Shown here: positions 9,594 to 20,796 of the stretch, one piece after another
How positions within the stretch are numbered: position 1 is the first letter of the stretch
How the letters are laid out: every line of letters starts with the position of its first letter
Source of the DNA: Marsupella aquatica
Taxonomy: Eukaryota; Marchantiophyta
Length of the DNA: 64,000 bases
Assembly (NCBI GenBank): GCA_973895155.1
Contig: OZ316897.1
Coordinates: forward strand, 12,648,001 to 12,712,000
Direction: 5' to 3'
Notes under the pieces: model-generated
Told to the model about the DNA's origin: nothing
The model's database searches: none
What the model saw: only the letters and a program-made list of their open reading frames with translations
Program-made: the position numbers and the translations under genes

Positions 9594-12507
9594 GTGTCAA
9601 CCGGAGGCAAGGTTGTCATGAAGGGTAAGCGGCACAGGAATCTATACCTGTTGGAGGGCAACGTGATTTGTGAAGAAGCCAATGTAACTAGATCTCAATG
9701 CGAGATGACTCAGTTGTGGCACTGCAGATTGGGACACATGAGTGAAAAGGGTTTGGCGGTACTTCGCAGGCAAGGACTTCTTTCTAATTTGGAATCTACT
9801 AAGCTAGATTTTTGTGAACACTGTGTGCTTGGGAAGCAGCACAGGAGAACCTTTGGTGTTGGAACTCACAATACCAAAGCTATACTTGAGTATGTACATA
9901 GTGATGTGTGGGGTCCAGCCCCAACTCCCTCACTTTCTGGAAAATTGTACTATGTCACGTTCATTGATGATTACTCACGGTATGTGTGGATCACATTTCT
10001 ACACGCCAAGTCTGAAGTTTTTGGCACTTTTAAGAAGTGGAAAGCCCAAATTGAGAATCAGACTGGCTCCAAGGTGAGATATCTGCGATCAGATAACGGC
10101 GGGGAGTATAGTTCAAGTGAATTTGAACTATATTATGCAGAGCAAGGGATTACTCGTCATCTCACGACAGTTTATACTCCTCAACAAAATGGTGTTTGTG
10201 AGCGGCTAAACCGAACACTATTGGAGCGATCAAGGAGTATGTTGAGCCAATCAGGTTTACCGTATGAATTTTGGGCTGAAGCTATAAATACGGCAGCTTA
10301 TTTGGTAAATCTTTCTCCTTCAAGTGCAATCAATTTCAAGACCCCGTTTGAAATGAGGTATGGACGGCACGCAGACTATCAGGTTTTGAGAGTCTTTGGA
10401 AGTGATGCATATGCTCTCACACCTAAGCATAATCGATCTAAACTAGATTCTACTTCCAAGAAGTGTCTTTTTCTTGGTTATCAACCAGGTGTGAAAGGTT
10501 ACAGGCTATGGGATCCAGAAGCTTGTACGTTGCTTGTCAGTAGAGATGTATCCTTTAATGAATCCAGATCATCAAAGGAGGGGGAGAATGCTCAAGCTTC
10601 CCGTACTGACAAAGGTAAATCTCCTATCCTGGACCATGTTGTGGGGGAGATTGGTCATGAGAGTTTTCATGACATAAATGAAGGAGGTGCTCCGAGAATG
10701 GAGCTGGTTCTGGTAATGGAACAAGAGGAGCAGGCTGTTGATGGAATACCTCAAATTCAACCAACAGAACAAGATCAACCAGAATCATCAGCTATAAAAT
10801 CGAGACGTACTACTCGAGCTCCTACAAGGTATGGACAATGGACAGATTCATCAAGGTTAGATGATGTTGACATTGCACCTGATGATGATGACAGAGCACT
10901 GATCTTGGAAGAAGGAGAACCTTCTTCTTATCATGAGGCGTGCATTTCAGACGAGAAAGATGAATGGAATGCAGCGATGCAGAGGGAGTTGCAATCTTTA
11001 AGTTACAATAGAACATGGGAGCTGGTGCAACTGCCAAGTGATCAACAAGTGGTGGATAGCAAGTGGATTTACAAGCTGAAGGACAACTCTTCAGATGGAG
11101 GAGACAAGATATACAAGGCAAGGCTTGTTGCCAAGGGATTCACTCAAGAGAAGGGAGTGGATTACAATGAGGTCTTCTCTCCAGTTGCCAAGTATTCCAC
11201 GATACGAATTTTGTGTCAACTTGTTGTGTTTTTTGATCTGGTGTTAGATCAAATGGATGTTGTTACTGCTTTTCTCTATGGCACCTAGCTTGGAGGAACA
11301 AATTTTCATGAGGCAACCACTGGGCTTTGTGAAGAAGGGCCAAGAGAGTTTAGTTTGCAGGTTACTTAAGTCCTTGTATGGATTGAAGCAAGCTCCTCGG
11401 CAGTGGAACAAGCGGTTCGATGATTTCATGCTTGCACAAGGATTCACTAGGATGGTGTATGACCCTTGTGTGTATACGAAATCAGTCAAGAATGGTGTGT
11501 TTGGTTTGCTCATTCTGGTGCTCTATGTGGATGACATGTTGATTGTGGCTAAGGATCAAACTAAGGTTGACAAACTCAAAGCAAAATTGAGTTCTGAATT
11601 CCGAATGAAGGATCTTGGGAAAGCCAAGAGGATCTTAGGTATGGAGATTACGAGGAACTTTGAAACTGGACAGTTGTGGTTGAATCAAGGCAAGTATGCT
11701 GAAAAGGTACTTGCAAGATTCAACATGGAAAATTGTAAGCCAGTAAGTATTCCTTTGGCTCCACATTTCAAGTTATCATCGGCTTTCTGCCCCACGGATC
11801 TAGTGGAGAGAGGTTTGATGACTAAGGTTCCATATGAGAAGGCAGTGGGCAGTCTAATGTATTTGATGACATGTACCAGGCCTGATCTAGCCCTAGCAAT
11901 GGGCAAAGTGAGTAGATTCATGTCAAATCCAGGGAAGGTACATTGGGAGGCTGTGAAATGGATTCTCAGGTATCTTAAGGGCACAATAGACTATGGTCTA
12001 TTGTTTGATAGTAGATCAAACAAAACCAAATCTTTGGTTGGTTATGTAGATTCTGACTACGGAGGCTGTCTGGAAACAAGGAGGTCAACGACTGGGTATG
12101 TGTTTACTCTTGGAAGAGGATGCATAAGTTGGAGATCTACCTTGCAGAAGTGTGTATCTCAGTCTACTACAGAAGCAGAATATGTTGCAGCAGCAGAAGC
12201 AGCAAAGGAAGCAATTTGGTTGGATAAGCTGGTCACTGAGATGGGATTGGAGCATGGAAAAATGACTCTTCATTGTGACAGCCAAAGTGCGCTTCACCTA
12301 GCTATTAACCAGGTTATGGATAGCAGGGTGAAACACATTGACATCAGGTACCATTTTATTAGGCAAGCAGTGTCTGATAAAATGTTTGAGCTAGTCAAGA
12401 TTGATGGAAAGCTCAACCCGGCTGATGCTTTTACCAAAGTGATTCCTTTGGAGAGTTACTCAAGACACCGTGCTACTTTGCAAGTTTTGCATTTGCAGCA
12501 CAAGTAG
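9594..12507 (+). pseudogene. Ty1/copia retrotransposon pol (5'-truncated, one frameshift)
   Basis: This is the second half of a copia polyprotein. In order: GAG-pre-integrase zinc finger (LWHCRLGHMSEKGL, then CEHCVLGKQ); integrase core with its catalytic acids in HSDVWGP, SDNGGEY and QQNGVCERLNRTLLE; reverse transcriptase starting at EWNAAMQREL, with KARLVAKGF, LYGLKQAPRQW and the catalytic YVDDM; RNase H with GYVDSDYGG, STTEAEYVA and HCDSQSA; and the final HIDIRYHFIR block. A TAG at 11286-11288 ends the first frame inside the RT. The reading continues in the +1 frame at 11290 with LEEQIFM, so a single-base indel breaks the enzyme. No gag, protease or 5' LTR is visible: the frame meets a stop at 9573. 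Domain order (integrase before RT) defines copia. This copy cannot move by itself. Confidence 0.95.
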
Positions 12508-12700
12508 AGTAACTTAACAATATGTAATTTCTGTATATGGGTTACTCAATCCTGTTATGGCTACGGCTTAATTCTAGTTAACCCTTAGCTAACCTTAAAT
12601 GGTTTTTAGGGGGACACCTATGGTTTTAGGTGATTGTCTAGAATTTCCCGCTGAGTATCTCATATGTATAGCAGAAATTGCAGTCCCCAAGACTAGAGTC

Positions 12701-12709
12701 AAGGGGGAG
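12701..12709 (+). promoter_or_regulatory. Polypurine tract of the copia element
   Basis: AAGGGGGAG lies two bases before the 3' LTR. It is the usual primer site for plus-strand DNA synthesis of LTR retrotransposons. Confidence 0.85.
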
Positions 12710-12711
12710 TT

Positions 12712-13052
12712 TGTTAAGGATTGCTCTTAGTCTTGTGACTCATAGGTTACGGCACTTAGGCTAACCACAGTTAGGATCTTAGCTGAGGTTAGATTAGTCG
12801 TGTGTGACCTTGTATATACCAGGGCTAGTGTAAGCCGCTGGTGGGTGGTGCTTACTCATTGTAACAGAACAACAGGAGGAAAAGAGAGAGCATGTGTGTT
12901 CGTCTACTCTTGAAGTAAAGCTTGAGTGTTCGTGTGGACGTAGCCTTGGAGAAGAGGTGAACCACGTAGAGATTGTGTCGACTACGTGTGCATGGAATGA
13001 GTCATGGTTGTATGGTCGTTGCGAATGACGTCTTAGTTCAACAATTTCAACA
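12712..13052 (+). repeat. 3' LTR of the copia element
   Basis: It begins TGTTAAGGATTGC right after the polypurine tract and ends in AACA, at 13043 or 13052 (both fit the TG...CA rule), giving about 332-341 bp. A TATATACC box near 12815 could be its promoter. No matching 5' LTR occurs in the window, so the element is 5'-truncated and no target-site duplication can be checked. Confidence 0.8.
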
Positions 13053-13223
13053 CCTTTTTTGCCGCTTTCCATGAACTAGGTAGCAGTTCCCTTCTGGCAA
13101 AATACGACTATGCAAGGTCCTGAAGAGATCATCAAGAAGGAGATTGTTTGCTCCATGTCTTTGCTGCAAGTTAAAAAATAACATTATTCTTGAGAGCCGA
13201 GATAGTTGTGACCCCTCAAAAAT

Positions 13224-13549
13224 TCATGTTTGTGCATGGTCATGAGCTTCCTCCCATTGTCTAGAGGAAGAACCTTGTGAAGGATTGTCACCATGAGGAT
13301 GCGCATTGGTGTCAAATGCATCACCCATATCATGGTCACTATCCTCCACGTCATAGAACTGGTGCATAAGATCATCCATGGCCCTCTCCTCCTCAAGTCT
13401 ATCTTCGGTGGCATTAGACACATGCTCAGGAGGGGCATCTTCATTCTCTGATGCTTGAGCCCTACGCCAATCACCCATGGCCTCAACAAGGTGTTGCCGC
13501 ATTGCTCGTGATAATACCCCCATATCTGGTTGAACATATGCATTCTAAC
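13224..13549 (-). CDS. Acidic hypothetical exon
   Basis: Minus-strand frame of about 107 codons that opens directly after a plausible splice acceptor (TGTTAG at about 13550), with an in-frame Met at codon 8. It starts with an amphipathic segment (LSRAMRQHLVEAMGDWRRA) and continues highly acidic (EDRLEEERAMDDLMHQF) to a stop at 13224. No known domain. It lies between the SET pseudogene and the copia LTR on the same strand as the SET gene, and may be a 3' exon of the same transcription unit. Confidence 0.3.
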
Positions 13550-14585
13550 ATTTCACAAACATACATATTATATTAGAAATTACAATTCTCTTTACACATT
13601 CTACTAGTATACTTTCAAACCTTGATCAAAGATTGACTTACACAACTAACCAATTTAGTTTGAAAACCTGTATCATGTATTTTATGTTAAACAAAAAGGT
13701 GGTATATATACATATATGTTTGCCCTACATGGGGCGAGAAAGCAATGCTTTCCACAAGGAGTTTCTGTCTTACCCCCACCTTGGCTAATATCCTAGATGT
13801 AAACCCATTTCCCCCATATTTTTGACAAAGAAGTGGGGAAACTGACCTTAAATGGGTTTATGAAACATTCCCCGGGATGTTATGTTGGCTGTTTGGAGGG
13901 CATAGGAAACTTCAATATACCCAGATTTCACATGTGGGACAAAGTCCTTGAAGATAAATCATAGGCATGTTGTAAAATCCTACTTTGGCGTATTGTGAAA
14001 TCCTACTTTTGCAAAATGATTTGGGTATTTTGTATATTCCTTGATTTACATCAGCCTATTTGGAGAATTCAATATTCCTAGTACAGTAAACGTTTTCTTT
14101 GTCAACGTATATACCTGAATATTATAATGAGAAGTGTTTCTTGTTTTGCCAACCTTAATAAGAAGGCTCGATCTCTTTTCATCTCAGTTGTCCAATTTTT
14201 ATAATTTAAAATATTTATTTAAGCAAACATTATTCTTTTAGTAGACAAAGCAAACCAATTCAACCTTTTGAGCATAAGACAAAGTACTCATGCTGGTATT
14301 TCAATTCACTGACAAATATAATACTATATAGGAAATAGCAGGAGCTAGAGGTAGTAGCACCAGCCTCCATTGAATTACAATAATTGTATCAATGTACAAT
14401 TGGTAAAAGTCTACTACATTTGTATCCACCTAATTGCATAGGTATCTTTTACAGTTAACATATATGTTGGCCATTATATATTATTGACTACTAGTCAACT
14501 ACTAGTGAACCCTAGATCTCTATATATTAGGATTCGGTTGCTGAAGTCAAACATTACATATATATATATATATATATATAACATA
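13550..14585. other. AT-rich spacer with a (TA)n microsatellite
   Basis: No coding signal. A perfect TA dinucleotide run of about 24 bp occupies 14557-14581. Confidence 0.6.
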
Positions 14586-14879
14586 TTAATCCTCACCAAG
14601 CCTTAGATTATCCATGGTTAAATCTAGCCTACCCTTTACCATAGGTGGAGCATCTACTATCTCCACTATTCCAGCATCAAGTGCCCAATTGGTCACCATT
14701 TCTATTTTTTCAACCACGCCATACTTCAAGTGTCCAGCAAATAATTTTTTGCCCACTCTACATTTAGCATTTTTAGTACCAATCCAATCTGTTATCTTGG
14801 TCTCCACCTCATTACGGTTTTTGACATCATGACCAATATACAGACATTGACTTGGGCTTGATAGGTTAACCGATTCCAA
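14586..14879 (-). CDS. Hypothetical protein fragment
   Basis: Open frame of 97 codons downstream of the SET pseudogene on the same strand. Mixed, protein-like composition (DWIGTKNAKCRVGKKLFAG, then VEIVDAPPMVKGRLDL) and no low complexity, so it may be a genuine exon. I do not recognise a domain. It could be the C-terminal exon of the SET gene or an independent fragment. Confidence 0.3.
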   Translation of the reverse strand: MESVNLSSPSQCLYIGHDVKNRNEVETKITDWIGTKNAKCRVGKKLFAGHLKYGVVEKIEMVTNWALDAGIVEIVDAPPMVKGRLDLTMDNLRLGED

Positions 14880-15004
14880 TTTGTTTTTGAGCTTGTAATA
14901 GGGCTTGTAGTGTACCTAGGGTAGGTAGGTACCAGGTTACACCAACATGAAACTCGGCAAAATTATCTTCTATCTTGTATTTTCCCTGGTTACTTAGTGT
15001 TTGC

Positions 15005-16263
15005 CTACCTAGGTGAGCACCAAAACTTCCTTGTGTTCTTGGGCCTATCCCACTCATAGTCACAAAACAACTCTTGGCCAGCCCTAATGGTTGTAATGGC
15101 TACAGTCATGACATGATCATCCATATGTTTTACATAGTAAGGCTCTCTAGGTGGACCAAATATCTGAATCCACTCTACATTAGGCCTAAGTCCTCTCCCT
15201 CTACCACGAGTACTATTGATGTACCCAACTATATTATCGGAGCAAACAGGGTCGCCATCAATCATCCGAGAATGCCAAGGCCTCCGTATGAGCTCATCTG
15301 GATCAGAATCCATTTGCAATGCATAGACACCCCACGATGGGTGTTGGCACAATAGAATGTTCCAACCTTTTGAAGTATACACAGGACCAATGTATGGAAA
15401 TAGGTGCTCACCATCATAACCTCGGGGCCATGGCTTGGGCGGGACCACAATGTCCTCCAAGGCAAACACCCCAAATCCTATGTCAGGGCCAAGGGAAGAC
15501 GCCTTCACTATCCATTGGTGACCCATATGTGGATAGGGGTATCAGTGGTTAGGCCAGGGGGTATTTTGAATCTCTCAGATGAGAAATCCTTCAACACTGT
15601 CAATGCCTTCCCGGTGACATATGACAACCCCAACCTCCCTTCCACTTCCACATAGTCCTCTCCTGGTGGCACTCTAAGAGTACGGTCTACAACTTGCTCC
15701 TCGGTCTCATGAGTGCCTGGCAAGGGTTCAGAACGGTGACGTTGTCTCTGGGAACGTGCTCGGGTGCATCCAACCCTAGACGGAACTGCTACACTCTCTG
15801 GCTGAACACGGGGGGGCTAGATGGAGAGGGAGCTGATGATGATGCAAGCAACTCTCTTGCACCAGCCAAAAGCGTATTTACCCATAAGTCATTAGAGACC
15901 AATGGAGGAGGGGTCCTACGAGGCACCTATTCAATCACAAAAAAACCAACAATTAATAAATGTATGGGTGCAATGTGGCAAATTGTACATGTCAATGTCT
16001 CCAAGAGAAATTAATTGTGCATACCTCGCAAGTAGAATATCCTGGTAAATTGCCCTCGTGTCTGTCATGCTCAATGGCTTCCCAGGCTTGACGAACCACC
16101 ATGCCTTTACATCGGACACACCAACATGGAATAGGTCCTAGAGGAGGAGGACATTGAAGCCTCAGAGGGGGGGGGGGGGAGGAATGTCCCCCTCAGAAGA
16201 TGAAGAGGTTGAGTCAGAATCCGACTCTGAACTCTCGGAAGAAGACATCTGTCCATCACCCAT
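15005..16263 (-). pseudogene. SET-domain protein pseudogene
   Basis: A probable lysine methyltransferase relic. The start at 16263 encodes an acidic, Ser-rich leader, then a poly-Pro tract, then a CWCVRC zinc motif and RQAWEAIEHDRHEG, ending at a donor GTATGC (16024). Exon 2 opens after an acceptor at 15927. The SET domain (15526-15005) shows GFGVFALEDI, YIGPVY, a central YALQMD, DNIVGYINSTRGRGRG in place of the usual RFxNHS, PNVEW, and AGQELFCDYEW, the typical tail with the catalytic Tyr. The product would act on chromatin in the nucleus. Three frame changes break it: a 13-C run at about 16167-16179, a 7-C run at about 15810-15818, and a third near 15510-15530. Two sit in homopolymers, so assembly error is possible for those. 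The SET call is good; the subfamily is unclear. Confidence 0.65.
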
Positions 16264-16949
16264 ACAAAAATAACCTTTTATGTGCCATTGTGGGAATTAA
16301 ATATGTAAGACCAATGCAATAAATATGAAGGCAAAAAAAACATAGAAATGTTTTCATATCAATAATACCTGAATGAGACCCGCGCTTTGCAGTGCCGACT
16401 AGGATCTTGGCCTTAGATTATATTCTAAGACAAATCTGAAATTGCTGCACAAGTACACTTGAGCTTAATTGGGGTACACCAATATCAATAATTCATAGTA
16501 ATTATAGGTAATGCTTCATAGTAAATATAGCTCACATTGTAGAGGTGGTAATACCTTTCAGATGTGCGGGCTCTCACTGTGCATGATGCATTGCAAAAAT
16601 GGACCCAAAATAATCGCAATAACCTAACCCTCCGCAAAAAGGAACTGCAAAATTCCGAATGCAAGATGCATAAGGTTAGCTAGGTCAAACTGTATTTGGC
16701 ACTCCAAATTAAATGCCACCCTAAAAATTTGGAGTAACCTTTAACAATAACCCGCAACCCTTATACATACCAACCACCTCCAAAATCATGCATGTGACTC
16801 GGGATACCACGGCTCCAATGGTCCGCCCTATCCGTAGAACCCCTGGCCAACACATAGAACCAACGTAGTGTCATCCAAAGAAAGACCAACTTCATTGACC
16901 ATGTTCTCTATATTGGAAGAGCCTTAGGTTAGTGCTTTGCAGGAGGGGT
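16264..16949. other. Spacer upstream of the SET pseudogene
   Basis: No gene seen. A CACTG sequence preceded by TCT at about 16572 could be a degenerate left end for the element to the right (whose right end reads TAGTG followed by TCT), but the terminal inverted repeat match is poor. Confidence 0.25.
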
Positions 16950-17150
16950 CCGATGTTCATCCGATACAATCTCCGATACAGTTTTAATGGGAATTTCCGA
17001 TGTAAATAGAATCGGATGAGTAGTCGAAAGCATTTTTAGGGCACCCGACCTAAGTGCGAACGCACTTGAGTCGGGCTTTGCATCGAAAAACAGTCGGGAG
17101 TTCATGTCTTTGTGAAAAACAAGCGTGTGGCGCACGGCAGCGAAGAGCAA

Positions 17151-20132
17151 ATGGCTATGGAGGGGAGCGATGGAGGGGCTGGGGGAGGGGCAGGAGCAGG
17201 GACAGGAATAGAATTTGGAGGAACAACTGGAGAGCAAGGAGATGGTGGAGATGGAGGGTCAGGAGCCGGACAAGGTGGGGCTGGAGGAGCTACTGGGGAT
17301 GGAGCAGGGCCATCAGAAGACTTTGGGGAGATCATGGCTGCAATTTTCCATAAGCAGGTAGGGCTCTCCATAGAGCATGCGCAAAAGGTGGCTGCATTGA
17401 CACAAGGATTGCTAGACTCTTCTAGGAGCACTGTTCTTGCTGAAGCTCAGAAAACATTTGAGGAGAGGCAGCGTACTAGGGAGAAAGAGAAGAAGAGGAA
17501 GAGAAGGGAGGAGAAGGAGACTGTACCTATGGAGGCCATCTCACCACGAGAGAGAGAGAGAGAAGGCCTTACGTAGAGAGGCACGGGCTGCAGATAGGAA
17601 AAGAGCCGAGGAGGAGAAGCTGCGAGCAGAGGAGAGAAGCAAGAGGCCAAAAATTTATTTGAATGAGGGAGGAGCTCCGAGGGCCAAGAGCTATAATCTT
17701 TTCAGGAGTCAGCTTGGGCAAGTACTTAGATCCCATTTTGGAGTGTTAGATTACTGGGGGAAGAAAAAGGAAGAAGAGAAGTTCAGAGTTTGTGAGCAGG
17801 TGAAGGAACGTTTTTGCAATGGCTCATTCATTGATGACAGGTTCTTAAACCAGAAAATCAGTCTATCCCTTGCAGACAGAAGGAATCACATCAGGGAGAA
17901 GCTGAGGAAGTACCTTGGTGAGTGCAAGGACAGTGAGGAGGTGATCAGGCAAAGAGGGTGCCCAAATGATATTCCTGTGGAGGTATGGCCAGCTTGGATT
18001 GAGACCGAGCTGCAGGTTCGAGCCTGGCAGGCAAGGAGATACTGGCAAGCTGAGCTAGAAATCCTTGCAGTGAGGGCCCAGGTAGGGGAGACTATTGACA
18101 CCCGCCATGCTGATCAAAACCTGCAACATTGGGATGCAAAGTCAATTCAGCTTGGACACCCTCCCTCACATATGCAAAAGGCATTGATTCGAGTTGAGAA
18201 TAGGCCAGTAGTCACTCACAGAATGGGGCAGGGCGGGTCGCTGCGTCTCAAGGCAGAATTTGTAAGTAGACTCCACCTCCTCTCTCCAAGCTCTTCCCTC
18301 CATTCACCTGATCACCTGAGGCCCTTCTTTGCCTGAAGAGCCCCGGCCCAAAGTCCCCTCTTATTGTCAAGCCGTGCGGGCCCTGCAAGCGCGCTATGCA
18401 TGCGATCAATAACTCCATCTTTTTTTGTCGGGGCCCTATTTCCGATTATGGTCTGATAGTAATAGAATCGAAAAGACAGTCAGAAATATTGCTATGGCTT
18501 TTTTGGACGTCGTGTCCGATTCCAATCCGACCTTGATGCTATCGGACAAACAATCGGAAAGTAATCGGACAGTTTGAATTTTCAAATTTTTTGACGGTTA
18601 CCCTTGCGGATTATCGTGGTTGGTTCGATCCATTGACCATTTTAAAACATGTTGGGGTGATCCAGTGTGGATCTATTGGGGTGTGACCCGGTGGCACTAA
18701 TTGGGACTAATTTGGTTGCCGGTGCATTTTTTGAGGGGGGCAGGAGCGTGAGCATGGGCGACCAATATTGCCAGAAGAGAGGGAGTTGGCTAAGAAACAA
18801 GGACCATGGGCTCTTCGGATTCACTTGAAGGAGGAGCTGGGTTCGGTAAGGAGATTATTTTAAATGCAATGTCTTAATGGGGTGTTGAAATTTATTTCTA
18901 AAAAGCGTATACTAATTTGGGTGGTTGGTTGTATATATGCAGGGCTCAGACGAGGAGGGATCGGAGGGTGAGGACTCGGCGGACGAGGGCTCAGGGCATA
19001 GCAGTGGGGGATCCGGCGAATCTGATTCAGAGTCGTCAGACCCAGAGGAGGGGATTGTGGCCATACCCCCTCCTCGCCGGTCCGATACAGTTAGGGGTAG
19101 TGCTAGGGCTCTTCAGTCGACCCGTCGTGGCCCATAGCGGATGTTCGTGCGACACATACTAGGACCAATAGGGGTGGTGCTAGTGGGACCCCTCACCAGC
19201 CTAGAGCCATAGGGGTTGGATCTAGTGGCAGACGTGACTCACGGGCTGCTGGCACAGGTGGTGAGGGTCCCCGGCGCCGGTCACGGGCTAGTGGCAGAGC
19301 TGATATTCGAGGCACTCGGCATGTGTCGTGAGATGAGCGACATGCTGTTGGTGAGTCTGGCCGATTAGAGCCTCATGGGGAAGGGTGTTCTAGAGGCTCA
19401 CAGCACTCTGGTGCAGATGGGGGTGGCTCGGGAGGTTCTCGTCACTCAGGCTCGACAGGGGGTGGTGTTAGGGCCCCTGGCCAGTCAGGAGGGAGTGGTG
19501 GTGTTGGTGGTGTCTCTCCCCACTCACGCCACATTGGGGGTGATGTTACTGCTCCTGGTCAGTCAAGAGGGAGTAGAGCTAGTGTCGGTGGTGTGTCTCA
19601 CCACTCAGGCCGCATTGGGGGCGGTGTTAGTGCTCAGGGTCAGTCAGGAGGGAGTAGAGGGAGTAGAGGTAGTGTCGGTGTTGTCTCTCACCACTCAGGC
19701 CGCACTGGGGGTCGTCGACCTGCCCCTGGCCAGTTAGGAGGGAGTACAGCCGGTGGAGTTGGTGTCTCTCACCCTTCAGCTCAGACTGGGGGTGCTCATA
19801 TTGCCCTTGGCCATTCAGGAGGGAGTGGGGGTGGTACATCACGGCAGTCCGTTGGCAACGGGGCTAGTGGGGGTGGTGCAGCTTCCTTTCATACTTGCCA
19901 TGCAAGTGGGGGGAGCGGACCTTCCCATGACTCCCTAGCGTCACATGGTGGTGGTGGTGGTGGTGGCATGGGTCCAGTGCCTCCTATGACCTCTACACAG
20001 GGGCCAGATGTTGTGGACCAAGTCACCATGGACGAGCCCCCATTCACCCAGGCTCCTGCCCAGACTAGTATTGTACCCCCACCACCTCGGACTCGTTCCA
20101 AAAAGAGGAAGGGACGACATGCTCCATTTTGA
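17151..20132 (+). pseudogene. Multi-exon Gly/Ser/His-rich element protein, broken
   Basis: The first ATG (17151) opens a Gly-rich leader, then a helix (HKQVGLSIEHAQKVAALTQG) and a long Lys/Arg/Glu coiled coil. The frame slips by one base in a GA run at about 17552-17563 and resumes. The folded part follows (FRSQLGQVLRSHFGVLDYWG, then RNHIREKLRKYL, WPAWIETELQVRAWQARRYW) up to a donor near 18259. A second exon (about 18747-18846) reads REHGRPILPEEREL and ends at GTAAGG. A third, acidic exon (GSDEEGSEGEDSADEG) starts at 18943. A frame change near 19130 and a TGA at about 19330 interrupt it. The end is a tandemly repeated SHHSGRIGGG / GQSGGSRGS region and a basic RSKKRKGR tail. The central block recalls DNA-binding regions of plant En/Spm-type accessory proteins. 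I cannot name the family. It is probably encoded by the TCCGAT-flanked element. Confidence 0.5.
19380..19830 (+). repeat. Coding minisatellite, Gly/Ser/His-rich
   Basis: Degenerate units of roughly 75-90 bp, recognisable by CACTCAGGC, GGGGG and GTCAGGAGGGAGT, are repeated about six times and keep one reading frame open. The encoded peptide repeats SGR-IGGG-APGQSGGS. The array probably grew by slippage inside the gene. Confidence 0.7.
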
Positions 20133-20796
20133 CTTAGACTAGCTTAGATCGATAGATAGAGACATACTGCGTAGCCTTAGACTTAGACGAGATTAGGAGT
20201 TGGATGTGCTTACTTTTGTGATCCCAGTACTTGGATCACTCTTGTACATTTTTGGGTATGTTTCCCTTTTGGAGTTTGAGTACCCTTTGTGGCCATATAT
20301 CCTTCTTGTGTTAATTACTTCTATTGGCATTGTCTTTCAAATAACCTCTTCAACATCTTCAACAAATCCCTCTATGTTAATTGTATTGCATAAATTCCCC
20401 CAAAAACCACCCTCAACCCCAACAGAAAAAATCCCCACAAGAAACCAAATCGGAACATCCGTTTATTCCACCATCGCAATGTCCGATGGGAATTTTAACG
20501 CAATATCCCTTGCAAATTCATACGGACAACTGTCGGACGACAGATCTTCACCTAGTGCAAGGAGAGGCTTCTTCCGGCTCTTGTGACATCGGACACCTAA
20601 TGTATCCGATTGCAGGAGATATGCATGTCCGATAGTATTGGTATCGGGTGGTCTGAAACAGGTCCAATGGTTCATATCCGATTCTGGGAGTATCGGACGG
20701 AGTGATGCAGTTAGAATCGAAAACCTAAAAAATGGCGTCGCATTTTCCCGAAGGCGTCCGATGGTGTAAATATCGGTAAATGGCCTAAAATGTACT
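20133..20796 (+). other. 3' flank of the element gene with TCCGAT motifs
   Basis: The 128-codon frame at 20200-20586 has a hydrophobic start but no homology I recognise, and ends among TCCGAT motifs; I regard it as non-coding subterminal sequence. At least eight TCCGAT/ATCGGA motifs lie between 20460 and 20775. Confidence 0.4.

Noticed and set aside
17054-17353. Arg/Trp-rich 99-codon frame
   Set aside because: Shadow of the Gly-rich coding leader in another frame.
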